From: Polyangiaceae bacterium
Lineage (GTDB): Bacteria; Myxococcota_A; Polyangia; Polyangiales; Polyangiaceae
NCBI GenBank assembly: GCA_947475525.1
Contig: CANJMI010000007.1
Location: 62,001-126,000, forward strand
Reading direction: 5' to 3'
Length of the DNA: 64,000 nt
The notes under the pieces are model-generated. The model was given only the letters and a program-made list of their open reading frames with translations. It was not told the origin of the DNA and searched no databases. Positions 1 to 8,436 of the stretch are shown one piece after another; the stretch's first letter is position 1; every line of letters starts with the position of its first letter. A program made the translations under genes and the position numbers.

Positions 1-1256
1 GTCTTCGGAGCCGCCGCGGAGAGGACCTCATGACCGTTCGCGGTGACGAGCACGTCGTCCTCGATGCGAATGCCGATGCCGCGGAACTCGGCAGGCGCTT
101 CGACGTCATCGGGGGACACGTAAATTCCCGGTTCGATCGTCAACACGACACCAGGCACGAACGGCCTCGCTACGCCTCCAACGAAGTACGAGCCGACGTC
201 GTGAACGTCCATCCCAAGCCAGTGGCTCGTGCGGTGCATATAGAAACGCTTGTAGGACTCCTTCGCGATGAGGTCATCGACGGCACCGACGAGCAGTCCC
301 ACACGGACCATGCCTTCGACGAGCACCCGGAGGGCAACCTCGTGGACGCGCTCGATCGTCGAGCCGGGTCGCACCTCGTCTATCGCCGCGAGCTGCGACG
401 TGAGGACCGCCTCATAGACGGCGCGCTGCGCAGCGCTGAACGTGCCATTGACGGGGAAGGTCCGCGTGATGTCCGCGGCGTAGTAATCGAACTCGCAGCC
501 CGCATCGATCAGCAGAAGCTCGCCGTCTTGCATCTGACGGCGATTCTCGCGGTAGTGAAGCACCGTGGCATTCGGGCCCGAACCGACGATCGGGGCGTAG
601 GCCTCCCGCAGCGCGCCGTTGCGCCGAAATACGTCGCGCAACGTAGCGTCGACCTCGTACTCAAACCGACCGGGAGCCGCCACCGCCATGGCCGCTCGAT
701 GTGCGTCCGAGGATATCGTCGCGGCACGACGCATCCGCTCGAGCTCGTGAGCGTCTTTGACGAGGCGCAGCTCATGCCACACCGAATCGGGATGGATGAT
801 CGTGCGAGGCCACGGCTTGACCGACCGACCACGGGCCCGGAGCTGGGTGATGGCAGAGAGCACGTGCGCGTCAACCTCACTCGACTTTCCAAGCTCGTAG
901 ACGAGCTCTTCGGCACCGGCGAGGTACTCGGGAAGACGCTTCCTCAGCTCGGACAGCGGGAATGCCGCGTCGAGACCGTAAGCCGCCACCGCGCCTTCGA
1001 CACCCGCGCGAGCACCATCCCATTGCTCCCGTTCACGATCACGCGGACGCACGAACAAGACCGACCGATGCTCCGGATGCACCTTCGACAAGACGAGCAC
1101 GCTCTCCGGCTCATCGAAGCCGGTGAGGTACTGCATGTCGGAGTCTTGCCGATATTCCTGCTCGACGTCATTGTTGCGTATCGAGACGGGGGCCGCGACA
1201 ACGATGGCTGCCCCCCGAATCGAGTCGAGTACCCGCCGCCGCCTGTCCGCGAACAT
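1..1256 (-). CDS. pepP: Xaa-Pro aminopeptidase (aminopeptidase P), C-terminus cut by window edge
   Basis: Cytoplasmic metallopeptidase that removes the N-terminal residue from peptides with proline in position two. The visible 418 codons carry an N-terminal creatinase-like domain (about residues 1-170) and the pita-bread catalytic domain. All five metal ligands of the family are visible: D251 and D262 (DAGCEFDYYAADITRTF), H345 (HRTSHWLG), E375 (TIEPG) and E399 (RIEDD). The start at ATG 1256 gives the typical family N-terminus MFADRRRR. The reading frame is open to the window edge, so only the last residues are missing. Its start codon is three bases from the divergent GTG of the neighbouring lipoprotein. 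A long opposite-strand reading frame over this stretch is an antisense shadow. Confidence 0.95.
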   Translation of the reverse strand, partial: MFADRRRRVLDSIRGAAIVVAAPVSIRNNDVEQEYRQDSDMQYLTGFDEPESVLVLSKVHPEHRSVLFVRPRDREREQWDGARAGVEGAVAAYGLDAAFPLSELRKRLPEYLAGAEELVYELGKSSEVDAHVLSAITQLRARGRSVKPWPRTIIHPDSVWHELRLVKDAHELERMRRAATISSDAHRAAMAVAAPGRFEYEVDATLRDVFRRNGALREAYAPIVGSGPNATVLHYRENRRQMQDGELLLIDAGCEFDYYAADITRTFPVNGTFSAAQRAVYEAVLTSQLAAIDEVRPGSTIERVHEVALRVLVEGMVRVGLLVGAVDDLIAKESYKRFYMHRTSHWLGMDVHDVGSYFVGGVARPFVPGVVLTIEPGIYVSPDDVEAPAEFRGIGIRIEDDVLVTANGHEVLSAAAPK

Positions 1257-1259
1257 CGC

Positions 1260-1940
1260 GTGAAAGCCTACCTCAACACCATCGCCGCGGAGCCCGGAAA
1301 GTGGCCGCCGTTCGCACGCGTCGTCATTGCGGCCCTCCTCGGGGTGGCAGGTTGCGACAGCCGCGCGCGCCCGTGGCAGGGGCAACCTGACGCCAGCGTA
1401 AAGGACGAATCCCGGCCGTTCCTTCCATCGAGACCACACGACGGCTCTTGGCTCGCTGGCTCGAGCCTCCCCCCGAACCCGTCGAGCCCCGTCGAGAGCG
1501 AAGTGCCGCCGCCCGTGACGCGCGCCGGGGGCCTCTGGAAAAGCTGCGGTGCCGACTACGCCCCAACGGATGAGCCAAAGCGTGACGTGTCGCGGCTCGC
1601 GATGCTGTGCGGCCCATCGAACGGCATGCGGCCCGTCGGCCCAATGCTCGAGGGGACCGCCACGAACGCTGCGTCGAGCCATCCGCTGGCGGTACGCGTT
1701 GGGTTCTGCTACCGAATTTTCGGCGTCGCGGGCCGAGGGGTCTCGGACCTCGAAATTCGGGTCAACTCGGTGCGGGGCAGCCGTCTCGCCGAAGAGAACA
1801 CTCTCGGGCGAGTGGCCATCGTCGAAGCGGATCGGCCTTTTTGCAGCTTCGCGACGGAGATCGTGTCGGTCGATGTCTCGAGCCGCGAGGGCACCGGCGA
1901 CTACGCCCTGCTGATCTATCAGTTGCCGACGAGTGACTGA
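1260..1940 (+). CDS. Hypothetical lipoprotein
   Basis: A 226-residue protein I do not recognise. GTG 1260 is the only usual start codon before a lipoprotein signal (VVIAALLGVAGC), so the mature protein would begin at that cysteine. A Pro/Ser-rich linker follows, then a compact domain with paired cysteines (KSCGADY, LAMLCGPS, FCYRIFG, FCSFATE) that could form disulfides outside the cytoplasm. The upstream part of the same open frame is antisense to pepP and is not coding. No ribosome-binding site is evident, and the divergent pepP start is almost back-to-back with this one, so the exact start is uncertain. The next gene follows after 12 bases. Confidence 0.6.
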   Translation: MKAYLNTIAAEPGKWPPFARVVIAALLGVAGCDSRARPWQGQPDASVKDESRPFLPSRPHDGSWLAGSSLPPNPSSPVESEVPPPVTRAGGLWKSCGADYAPTDEPKRDVSRLAMLCGPSNGMRPVGPMLEGTATNAASSHPLAVRVGFCYRIFGVAGRGVSDLEIRVNSVRGSRLAEENTLGRVAIVEADRPFCSFATEIVSVDVSSREGTGDYALLIYQLPTSD

Positions 1941-1952
1941 CACGATAATGCG

Positions 1953-2612
1953 GTGGCGATGGCAGACAGCCGGCCGCCCAGCGACGACGAACGGTCGCAC
2001 GAGGACTCCCCTCGTGAAGGCGAACGCCGTGGTCTGTTCGAGGGCACCCTCCCGGATGTGCTGCGCAAGATCGTCGAGCGCGCGGTCGAGTCGGGCGTCG
2101 AGACGCTGACCGATGGCCCTGAAAACTTCCGCAAACACTTCGGCGACTTGAAGCTCCCGAAAGAAGCGGCCGGTTACGTGTACGATCAGATCGACGACAC
2201 GAAGAAAGGCCTCTATCGCGTCGTCGCCAAAGAGATCCGCGACGTGCTCGAGCACATGAGCTTCGCGGAGGAACTCGCAACGGTTCTGACGAAACTCTCT
2301 TTCGAAATCAACACCCAGGTCCGCTTCGTGCCGAATCTAGCGGCAAAAGAGGCCGACGACACGAAGCCCAACGAGGGCGAGGGCGAAGCTCTTGTGGCAA
2401 CGTCCAGCGGTGAAGATACCCCAAAGCGAAAGAGCCATTTTCCGCGACCACAAGTCGTGTCGAAAGTGATGATGAAAGCAGTAGACCTCGTCACCAGCAC
2501 GATGACGGGCGGCTCAAAGGGGGGGGATCCCACAACAAGCGCACCTCGCGCTCAGTCGTCAGGCACCAGCGGGTTCTCAAGCCCGCCGACCCCGACCGAG
2601 CACAAGGACTGA
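1953..2612 (+). CDS. Conserved hypothetical soluble protein
   Basis: A 219-residue protein (217 if the ATG at 1959 is used instead of GTG 1953) without signal peptide or membrane segment. The N-terminus is very acidic and polar. A helical core follows (about residues 25-125), with LPDVLRKIVERAVESGVE and a segment near residues 85-115 rich in Glu, Leu and Val. The C-terminal third is a low-complexity Ser/Thr/Pro/Gly tail. No catalytic motif is visible. It lies 12 bases after the lipoprotein gene and 24 before the zinc-ribbon gene, all on one strand, so co-transcription is likely. The function is unknown. Confidence 0.6.
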   Translation: MAMADSRPPSDDERSHEDSPREGERRGLFEGTLPDVLRKIVERAVESGVETLTDGPENFRKHFGDLKLPKEAAGYVYDQIDDTKKGLYRVVAKEIRDVLEHMSFAEELATVLTKLSFEINTQVRFVPNLAAKEADDTKPNEGEGEALVATSSGEDTPKRKSHFPRPQVVSKVMMKAVDLVTSTMTGGSKGGDPTTSAPRAQSSGTSGFSSPPTPTEHKD

Positions 2613-2636
2613 AGACCGAAAGCAACGACGAAAGCC

Positions 2637-3104
2637 ATGACAAAGCCCCTGACAGCTGGCAGCGAAATCGACGGCTACTGCACCAAGTGCAAGCTCGACT
2701 TAAATCACCGCATCGTCGCGATCGCGGACGCCAAGCCAGCGCGCGCGGAGTGCCTGACGTGCCACACGCAGCACAACTATTACAAGCCCAAGTCGGCCAA
2801 GGCCGCGAAGGCCCCGAAGGCCGAAAAGGCCCCACGCGTGAAGCGCGTGAAGGATTTGAAGAGCACGTCACGCACCTCGACGAAAACCCTCGTCGGGCAG
2901 CGTTTGCACTGGGAAAAGTGCACCGCGGGTCGCAGCCCGAACGAGTTCGTCACCTACTCGCTCGCTGGAATCTTCGACGTCGGCCAGCTCGTCAGCCACA
3001 AGAAGTTCGGCGACGGCGTGGTCACCGAAATCAACGATGTGCGCAAGGTCACGGTGCTTTTCGGAGAAGGCCCCAAGCTTCTCGCCCAAGCCACCGGGAC
3101 CTGA
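2637..3104 (+). CDS. Small zinc-ribbon protein with C-terminal KFGDGVV (Tudor-like) module
   Basis: A 155-residue protein. The N-terminus has two CxxC pairs (YCTKCKLDLNH and CLTCHTQHNYY), a likely zinc ribbon. The middle is Lys/Ala-rich (AKAAKAPKAEKAPRVKRVK), suggesting nucleic-acid contact. The C-terminus (about residues 115-150) has the pattern VGQLVSHKKFGDGVVTEI, which resembles the small beta-barrel at the C-terminus of PcrA/UvrD helicases, used there to contact RNA polymerase. Such zinc ribbon plus KFG modules occur as stand-alone small proteins in Myxococcota. The assignment to transcription-associated function is inference. A hairpin terminator follows the gene. Confidence 0.65.
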   Translation: MTKPLTAGSEIDGYCTKCKLDLNHRIVAIADAKPARAECLTCHTQHNYYKPKSAKAAKAPKAEKAPRVKRVKDLKSTSRTSTKTLVGQRLHWEKCTAGRSPNEFVTYSLAGIFDVGQLVSHKKFGDGVVTEINDVRKVTVLFGEGPKLLAQATGT

Positions 3105-3124
3105 ACGGCTTACGAGCAACCGAA

Positions 3125-3146
3125 CCCCGCGACGCGCGTCGCGGGG
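3125..3146 (+). terminator. Perfect 9-bp GC hairpin between convergent genes
   Basis: CCCCGCGAC and GTCGCGGGG flank a 4-base GCGC loop, just after the stop codon at 3104 and before the convergent gene ending at 3202. There is no strong T-run after it, so it may act as a processed 3' end or weak terminator for both directions. Confidence 0.5.
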
Positions 3147-3201
3147 TCGATTCCCCCATCGTGGTAGCGGCCTCGAACCGCGCGCGAGCCCGCGGCCCGA
3201 G

Positions 3202-4302
3202 TCAGTTCCCCGCGAGGGCGGCGGTCTCCTTCTCGATGTCGCCTTTCCAGGTCTCCGCGTCGCGATTCGTCTGACCCTTGTTGCCGGCCTTCGTGGCGGC
3301 CTGGCGGCTGACGAGATCAGCGTGAGTGGTGAAAGCATCGAGACTCATGCCGACAAACTCGGTGATCGATTTAAAGCCGTGTTTATCCATGAACGCGGAT
3401 AGATCGCGCTGCAGTTCATCGATGATCTTGTAGCCACGCAGCATGGGCCCCGTGCAGAGCTGCACGGTTTGGCAACCGAGCAGCATGAACTGCGCCGCGT
3501 CGCCGCCGGTCTCGATTCCACCGATGCCCGAGAGCGACACGCCGGGATTCGCGCGGGCAATCTCCATCACGTGCCGTAGCGCGATGGGGCGCACAGCTTG
3601 ACCCGAGTAACCGCCAGCCACGGTGTGCCGCTCGACCGTCGGCATAGGACGTAGCGTATCGAGGTCGACACCAATGATCGACAGGATCGTGTTGATTGCC
3701 GCAATGCCGTGCGCCCCTGCGTGCAGAGCCGCAGCGGCGGGAACCGTCGGGTTGCCGACGTTGGGCGTCATCTTTGCCCATACGGGGATGGTCGAGACCT
3801 CCTTCACCCAGCCGACGACCTCTGCCACGATCTCGGGGTTCTCCCCCATCGCCATGCCCATCTTTCGCTCGGGAAGGCCGTGAGGGCAGCTCAGGTTCAA
3901 CTCGAAACCATCGACGCCGGTCTTCTGCACGCGTTCGACAATCTCGTGCCACGCTTCCCGACGGTACTCCTCCATGATCGACGCGATCACGATCTGGTTC
4001 GGGTAACGCTTCTTCAGCTCGGTCAGCTCATCGAGCCACGTGTCGAACGGGCGATCGCTGATGAGCTCGATGTTCTCGAAGCCGATCACCTCCCCGTTTT
4101 CGCGGCTCAACAACTTGCCGTAGCGCGGCGCCGTGTTGATGACCTTGCTCGAGTCGAGGCTGATCGTCTTGATCACGCAGCCGCCCCAACCGAGGTCGAA
4201 GCTCTTCGAGATGACGCGCGCGTTCGTTCCCGGCGGACCCGACCCCAACACGAAGGGGTTGGGGAATCGCATACCGTTCACTTCGATGCTCAGGTCGGCC
4301 AT
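3202..4302 (-). CDS. preA: PreA-type dihydropyrimidine dehydrogenase (flavin domain only)
   Basis: Class 1/DPD-like flavoprotein of 366 residues in a TIM barrel that binds FMN. In its family it interconverts uracil or thymine with the dihydro forms. The catalytic loop ELNLSCPHG carries the general-acid cysteine (C139) and histidine that correspond to C671 and H673 of mammalian DPD. KMTPNV, GGYSGQAVRPIAL and SGIGGIETGGDAAQF are the usual phosphate and flavin-binding segments. The start at 4302 is supported by AGGAG eight bases upstream; the longer frame from 4332 is less likely. The C-terminal iron-sulfur ferredoxin domain of E. coli PreA is absent, and no PreT partner lies nearby, so the electron partner is unknown. 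Confidence 0.85.
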   Translation of the reverse strand: MADLSIEVNGMRFPNPFVLGSGPPGTNARVISKSFDLGWGGCVIKTISLDSSKVINTAPRYGKLLSRENGEVIGFENIELISDRPFDTWLDELTELKKRYPNQIVIASIMEEYRREAWHEIVERVQKTGVDGFELNLSCPHGLPERKMGMAMGENPEIVAEVVGWVKEVSTIPVWAKMTPNVGNPTVPAAAALHAGAHGIAAINTILSIIGVDLDTLRPMPTVERHTVAGGYSGQAVRPIALRHVMEIARANPGVSLSGIGGIETGGDAAQFMLLGCQTVQLCTGPMLRGYKIIDELQRDLSAFMDKHGFKSITEFVGMSLDAFTTHADLVSRQAATKAGNKGQTNRDAETWKGDIEKETAALAGN

Positions 4303-4453
4303 CTGTAAAACTCCTCGCGCACTCGGCGCCACTCACCAAAAACTGGAGCCGTGGACGATATCCCGCGGAAAAGAACATCCGCAAGCGCGTTCCAATGCGG
4401 ATTTCCCGCAAGTATCCCAGCTGCCCACTATTTCCGAGTGAACGGCGCGTGCG

Positions 4454-5662
4454 CTAAAGTGTCTTCCGCTCGCGCGTCACGTAGAAAAAGTCACGAGGCG
4501 AAGGGCTCACGTATTGGTCCTTCGTGAAGTCGACACCCGGGATAAGCGACTGCGTAGCCCTCGGGACCGCACCCTCCCCCTTCGCGTACATCAAGAAGCG
4601 CGGGTACGCGTAGTTCACGTCGAGCTCCGCCGCCGTATGGCATCCCGCGGCCTTCATCCCGCGCGACAGCGACTGGGCGGTCATGGCATCACCGATGGCG
4701 TAGTAGAGCGTGTGCCCATCCTTGCTCAGCCCGATAGCTGAGCGGCGAATCACCGTCTCTCCGCTCACCGTCGCGCCCCAGCCCTTCGCATATTCGCCGT
4801 GCGACTCGATGGTCTTGTCGACTTCGCCATCCTGAACGAGACACGGCGGCGTCTGTCGGTAAAAGAGCATCGACTCGATGCCCCCGGCCTTCAGCACACT
4901 CCAAGGCGCGATGGCGAGACGCCCATCCACGTAGTGCACGAGGGTGCAGGACGTGTCGCGCGGCGGCAGGTACTCCGTACCGCCGAGCAACATTCCAAAT
5001 TGGCCGTGGGTCGCCTTGAAGCCGCCGTTGAACGCGGCAAAGAGCGTCGCGTGGTGAGCCGGCGGGATCGACCCGCGCCGATCCTTCAGGTGGACACGTG
5101 GGCTTTCCGGCTCGGTCGTCCCGGCCACGAGGTGCAACCCCAGCGACGCGCGATCGAGCGCCACAACCGCGAGCGCCCCGAAACCACGGCGCGGGTCAGG
5201 GTGTACGAGCGTGCGGAACATCAAGGGTGGAGCGCTCGGCTCGTCCGCGTCCGCGATGGGCGCCCAAACTCCGTCGCCCGTGGCGGCGACTTCCGCGTAA
5301 GGCGGCGAGAAACCCGCCGGGGAAAACAGCATCGCGGCCGGCGTGCCCGCCGAGGCCGCAGGCGCTTGTGTCGGGATGGCGACCGCCGTCGGCGCTTCCC
5401 AAAATGTCTTCGGTTTTTCGTCTTTGTAGCGCCAGCGGTTGACGCGATCTTGAAGCGAATACGCGGTATCTTCCGCCCAAGCGACGAATCGTGGGCCGAG
5501 CACCGCGCGCAGCCCATCGGCGAGCATCGGTCCCATCCACGCGGTGTGGTTGACGCCGTACCACGCCCCGCCCGCGCCGAGAGCGAGGACAGCAGCCGCA
5601 ACGGCAACGCGTCGAGGCCACCGGCGCTTCGTGCTCTTGCGGATTGGCTCAGCCTTGCCCAT
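4454..5662 (-). CDS. NAGPA-family (phosphodiester glycosidase-like) protein with N-terminal anchor
   Basis: About 402 residues. A basic N-terminus precedes one hydrophobic segment (RRVAVAAAVLALGAGGAWYG), so the rest is probably exported and anchored. The C-terminal half matches the NAGPA/phosphodiester glycosidase fold: AAFNGGFKATHGQFGML, a Ser/Thr-rich strand, and AELDVNYAYPRFL with a conserved Asp. Its family acts on sugar phosphodiesters or exopolysaccharide. A longer paralogue with the same core order is at 59817-62375. The start is ambiguous: ATG 5662 was chosen because it gives a clean N-in anchor and has CAGG upstream, while GTG 5689 or TTG 5698 are in frame. The substrate is unknown. 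Confidence 0.75.
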   Translation of the reverse strand: MGKAEPIRKSTKRRWPRRVAVAAAVLALGAGGAWYGVNHTAWMGPMLADGLRAVLGPRFVAWAEDTAYSLQDRVNRWRYKDEKPKTFWEAPTAVAIPTQAPAASAGTPAAMLFSPAGFSPPYAEVAATGDGVWAPIADADEPSAPPLMFRTLVHPDPRRGFGALAVVALDRASLGLHLVAGTTEPESPRVHLKDRRGSIPPAHHATLFAAFNGGFKATHGQFGMLLGGTEYLPPRDTSCTLVHYVDGRLAIAPWSVLKAGGIESMLFYRQTPPCLVQDGEVDKTIESHGEYAKGWGATVSGETVIRRSAIGLSKDGHTLYYAIGDAMTAQSLSRGMKAAGCHTAAELDVNYAYPRFLMYAKGEGAVPRATQSLIPGVDFTKDQYVSPSPRDFFYVTRERKTL

Positions 5663-5859
5663 TGCCTGCGAGTTTGAAAGTTCGGACACCGTTGACAATG
5701 TCCACAGAATACCCGGCCATTCCGCCGGCCCAAAATTAACGGCCGTGAATCGGACCGTTCGACGCCTGGACCACGATCGCGGTCATGCGCGACACCAACG
5801 ACCCGACCCCGCAGGAGCCGCTGTCGGCCGAACTGCGTGAAGCGCGAGGGCCGTGCGGC

Positions 5860-8394
5860 TCAGCGCCGTACAACGGGAACAACGAAGCCCTGGGTAAGCT
5901 CGAGGCCCCATGTCGGCGCGGTCTCCTCGGGGCGACCTCCAGGGGGACCGATTGAAAGCTCGACGTGAGACAAGCCGACGGGGCGCACGTAAAGGCGGTA
6001 GCCGACAGCGTCGAAGCCGACGTGGCAAGTGATGGACCGGACGTGCGGATCATCGGCGGAGATGTCCTCGCTCGCTCGGCCGACAGGCACGAAGAACACC
6101 TGGACGTCGGGCCTCGTGCAGGGGCCAAGCTCGCGCCACGCATCGTACCCCGAGTGTTGGTCGAGCGCGGCCAGGAGCTTTCCTTGCTTGCTGCGCCCGA
6201 CGCGCCAACCGAACGCGGCTCGATCATCCTTCACAGCCGTCGGCTGAAGCGGCTGATAGCGCAAGGCGAGGATCCCGTGGGCCGTCGCAAGCTTCACGGT
6301 CAGAGCATTGAGATTCGTGTCGTCAGGCTCTCGGAATTTGTGGATACGCACGCCAGGCGGAAGCGTCGCTTCAAGCCGCTCTTGGAGCCACGGGTGCATC
6401 GAAAGACGCCCGCCGAGGAGGACTCGCATCGTTCCGTACGGGGCCTCCGCCCGCGTAATTTGCTCGAAGCCTGAGACAATCGCGTTTTTTATCGCTTGGG
6501 CCGCGCTCGCAAATTCGGATTTCAACCACTCGAGCAAGCTTGCACGATCGATCATCACGCGCGCGTCGTGGAGCTGCCCGTCGGACCCGAACAGCGAGAG
6601 CGAATCGGGAAGCGGCATCGGCAACGGATTCTCGAGGATGCTGCGTAACGCATCCTTGAAGATGCGCACGTTGACCTGAGCGTCGAAGGTCTCCACGAGG
6701 CGCTCTTCATGACCCGGCAGCAACGGCTCGCCACTCGGCGGAGCGAACGGAATCCCATTGTTGCGCATCGAAGACGCGCTCGCCGCGTAAACCCGATACG
6801 CAAGGCTGTGCAGATAACGCTCACCACCAACCTGCGGCAGCACGATCGGCGCGACGTGCTCGACGATGCGGTGATAGCCCGCGCCGACCTCCTCGGGCGA
6901 GCCATCGCGAAACGCACCGCACAACACGGCGGTTTCACTCGCGCCGGCCTCGATCGAGACGAAGGGAACCGGTTCGCCGCGGGGGGCGATACCGAATACG
7001 CGGAACGCGGCCGCTGCAAACGAGAGCACGTTCGGACCGGCATCGACGATCTTCAAGTCATCGATGTCGTCGAAGGCGACCATGCCAGCCGGCAGGCTTC
7101 GGAAGAGTCCCCGACGAAACTGCGCAAGGACCTGCACGCGGCGTTCCGGGCCCCAGCCCGTCGGCATGCCGAGCGCATAACGCAAGTGAAGGCCGCGCTT
7201 GCGCGTGTTGAGATGAAGCCCGACGTAATAGGCGTAGAGTTCGATTGGGTCGAACGGATCGTCGGGGCAAATTCCGTCCTCGTCGAACACCGGCGGCGCC
7301 GGTTTTCCAAGGGTGATCGTCCTGTCGAGCTCGGAGGCCCCGCAGAGCACCACGACCTCCCCACGCTCGAGCCGCTCGGGCAGCAGTCCGAGTTCACTCG
7401 CCGTCGCCTTGGTCCGCTGGGCCCGCAGGGCGGGGTCGGCATATCGGAGCGCACGCGCCGCGCGGCCGACAAAAACGTCGCCCCACTCGGTCAGCGGGAG
7501 GGAGGCTCGCTCTCGCCAAGCCTTCAAGATCAGGTGGAGATTTTCGAAGGCGACTTCGCTCGGGCTCTCAAAATCGGCTGGCACGCGCGGCGGCTCGGTC
7601 GGCCCGATGGCCACAACCTCGTTGCGCTCCCCATCACCCACGAGCACCACCGTGCTGGCCGTACCGAAGTCGATCGCGACCCACACGTCTCGCACGTCAC
7701 CGCGCGGCTGGCGCCGTACGACCTCGGGCGGAATGACCTGTTTGTTCTCACTTCGCGGCGAACGACGCCTCAGGCCGACCACTTTCCCCTGACGAAGAAT
7801 GGCAAGTTTCTTTTGACCAACGAACCGCGCGCCAAGCCAGAATCCCTGGGAAGCATCGGTCAACACCTCGCCGGGAACGATGTCGAGGTTCGCCGCGATC
7901 TTGGGGAAACTGTCGGCGATAAGCTCGGGGCGCAGGTACGCATCGAAGCGCTCGACCTTGATAGGCGGGCTGTAATAGTCCTGCGCGCTGTTGCCGAAGA
8001 TGCGCGGAGTCGTGCTGATAAGGTCGAGGTAAGGGACCGGGCAGCTCTCGCCGGTGAGTCGGTACTCTTGGTAGAGCCGGGCCGGAGCGAGCGCGTTCTC
8101 CATCTCCGGGACCACGCGCGGAGCGGCTGCGTTCAGCTCCGTACCGAAGTAGAGAAACTTCGTCGGGACCTCACCCGTGAACGCAGAGATGCGCACCTCG
8201 TTGAAGCTTGACCCGTGCTCCAACGGTGGCAGCGCGATCGTGTAATCTTGGACGAGGACGGTGTCCCAGTCCTGCCCGAGCATCTTGGACTCCCAAGAAA
8301 CGACGACGGTTGGAAAACAACGGCCCTCGAGCGAAGCCAGCCGATCGGCTTGCTCCACGAGTGCGGGATCATTCGAGAGCTCGTATTGAGCCAT
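5860..8394 (-). CDS. Large divergent Hsp70/actin-fold ATPase
   Basis: An 844-residue protein without signal or membrane segment. Residues 1-230 form an unrecognised N-terminal domain (all-beta-looking, with a basic end RRRSPRSENK). From about 235 the actin/Hsp70 nucleotide-binding fold begins: phosphate-1 loop VWVAIDFGTASTVVLVGDG (near 237-255), a degenerate phosphate-2 region VSIEAGASETAVL (about 479-491), and the adenosine motif LLGGRLSMHPWLQ (about 659-671). The substrate-binding domain of DnaK is missing. The last 170 residues form another unrecognised, possibly beta-rich region. It stands alone between unrelated genes on the same strand. Chaperone-like ATPase is the fold-level call; the partner is unknown. 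CCTCCT, the reverse of a Shine-Dalgarno sequence, lies just before the ATG. Confidence 0.75.
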   Translation of the reverse strand: MAQYELSNDPALVEQADRLASLEGRCFPTVVVSWESKMLGQDWDTVLVQDYTIALPPLEHGSSFNEVRISAFTGEVPTKFLYFGTELNAAAPRVVPEMENALAPARLYQEYRLTGESCPVPYLDLISTTPRIFGNSAQDYYSPPIKVERFDAYLRPELIADSFPKIAANLDIVPGEVLTDASQGFWLGARFVGQKKLAILRQGKVVGLRRRSPRSENKQVIPPEVVRRQPRGDVRDVWVAIDFGTASTVVLVGDGERNEVVAIGPTEPPRVPADFESPSEVAFENLHLILKAWRERASLPLTEWGDVFVGRAARALRYADPALRAQRTKATASELGLLPERLERGEVVVLCGASELDRTITLGKPAPPVFDEDGICPDDPFDPIELYAYYVGLHLNTRKRGLHLRYALGMPTGWGPERRVQVLAQFRRGLFRSLPAGMVAFDDIDDLKIVDAGPNVLSFAAAAFRVFGIAPRGEPVPFVSIEAGASETAVLCGAFRDGSPEEVGAGYHRIVEHVAPIVLPQVGGERYLHSLAYRVYAASASSMRNNGIPFAPPSGEPLLPGHEERLVETFDAQVNVRIFKDALRSILENPLPMPLPDSLSLFGSDGQLHDARVMIDRASLLEWLKSEFASAAQAIKNAIVSGFEQITRAEAPYGTMRVLLGGRLSMHPWLQERLEATLPPGVRIHKFREPDDTNLNALTVKLATAHGILALRYQPLQPTAVKDDRAAFGWRVGRSKQGKLLAALDQHSGYDAWRELGPCTRPDVQVFFVPVGRASEDISADDPHVRSITCHVGFDAVGYRLYVRPVGLSHVELSIGPPGGRPEETAPTWGLELTQGFVVPVVRR

Positions 8395-8407
8395 GAGGAG
8401 GGCGGAT

Positions 8408-8422
8408 GCTACCTCAGGTAGC
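8408..8422. promoter_or_regulatory. 15-bp perfect inverted repeat between two minus-strand genes
   Basis: GCTACCT-C-AGGTAGC is a perfect 7-1-7 palindrome in the 42-base gap between the stop of the lipoprotein gene (8437) and the start of the Hsp70-like gene (8394). Its single-base centre favours an operator over an RNA hairpin. No cognate regulator is recognisable nearby. Confidence 0.3.
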
Positions 8423-8436
8423 CGCTCGGTGCACCA

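Noticed and set aside
30-1259. Long plus-strand open frame before the lipoprotein
   Set aside because: It is antisense to aminopeptidase P, whose motifs are read from the other strand.
6709-8211. 500-residue plus-strand frame
   Set aside because: Antisense to the Hsp70-like gene, with charged, Arg-rich text and no domain.
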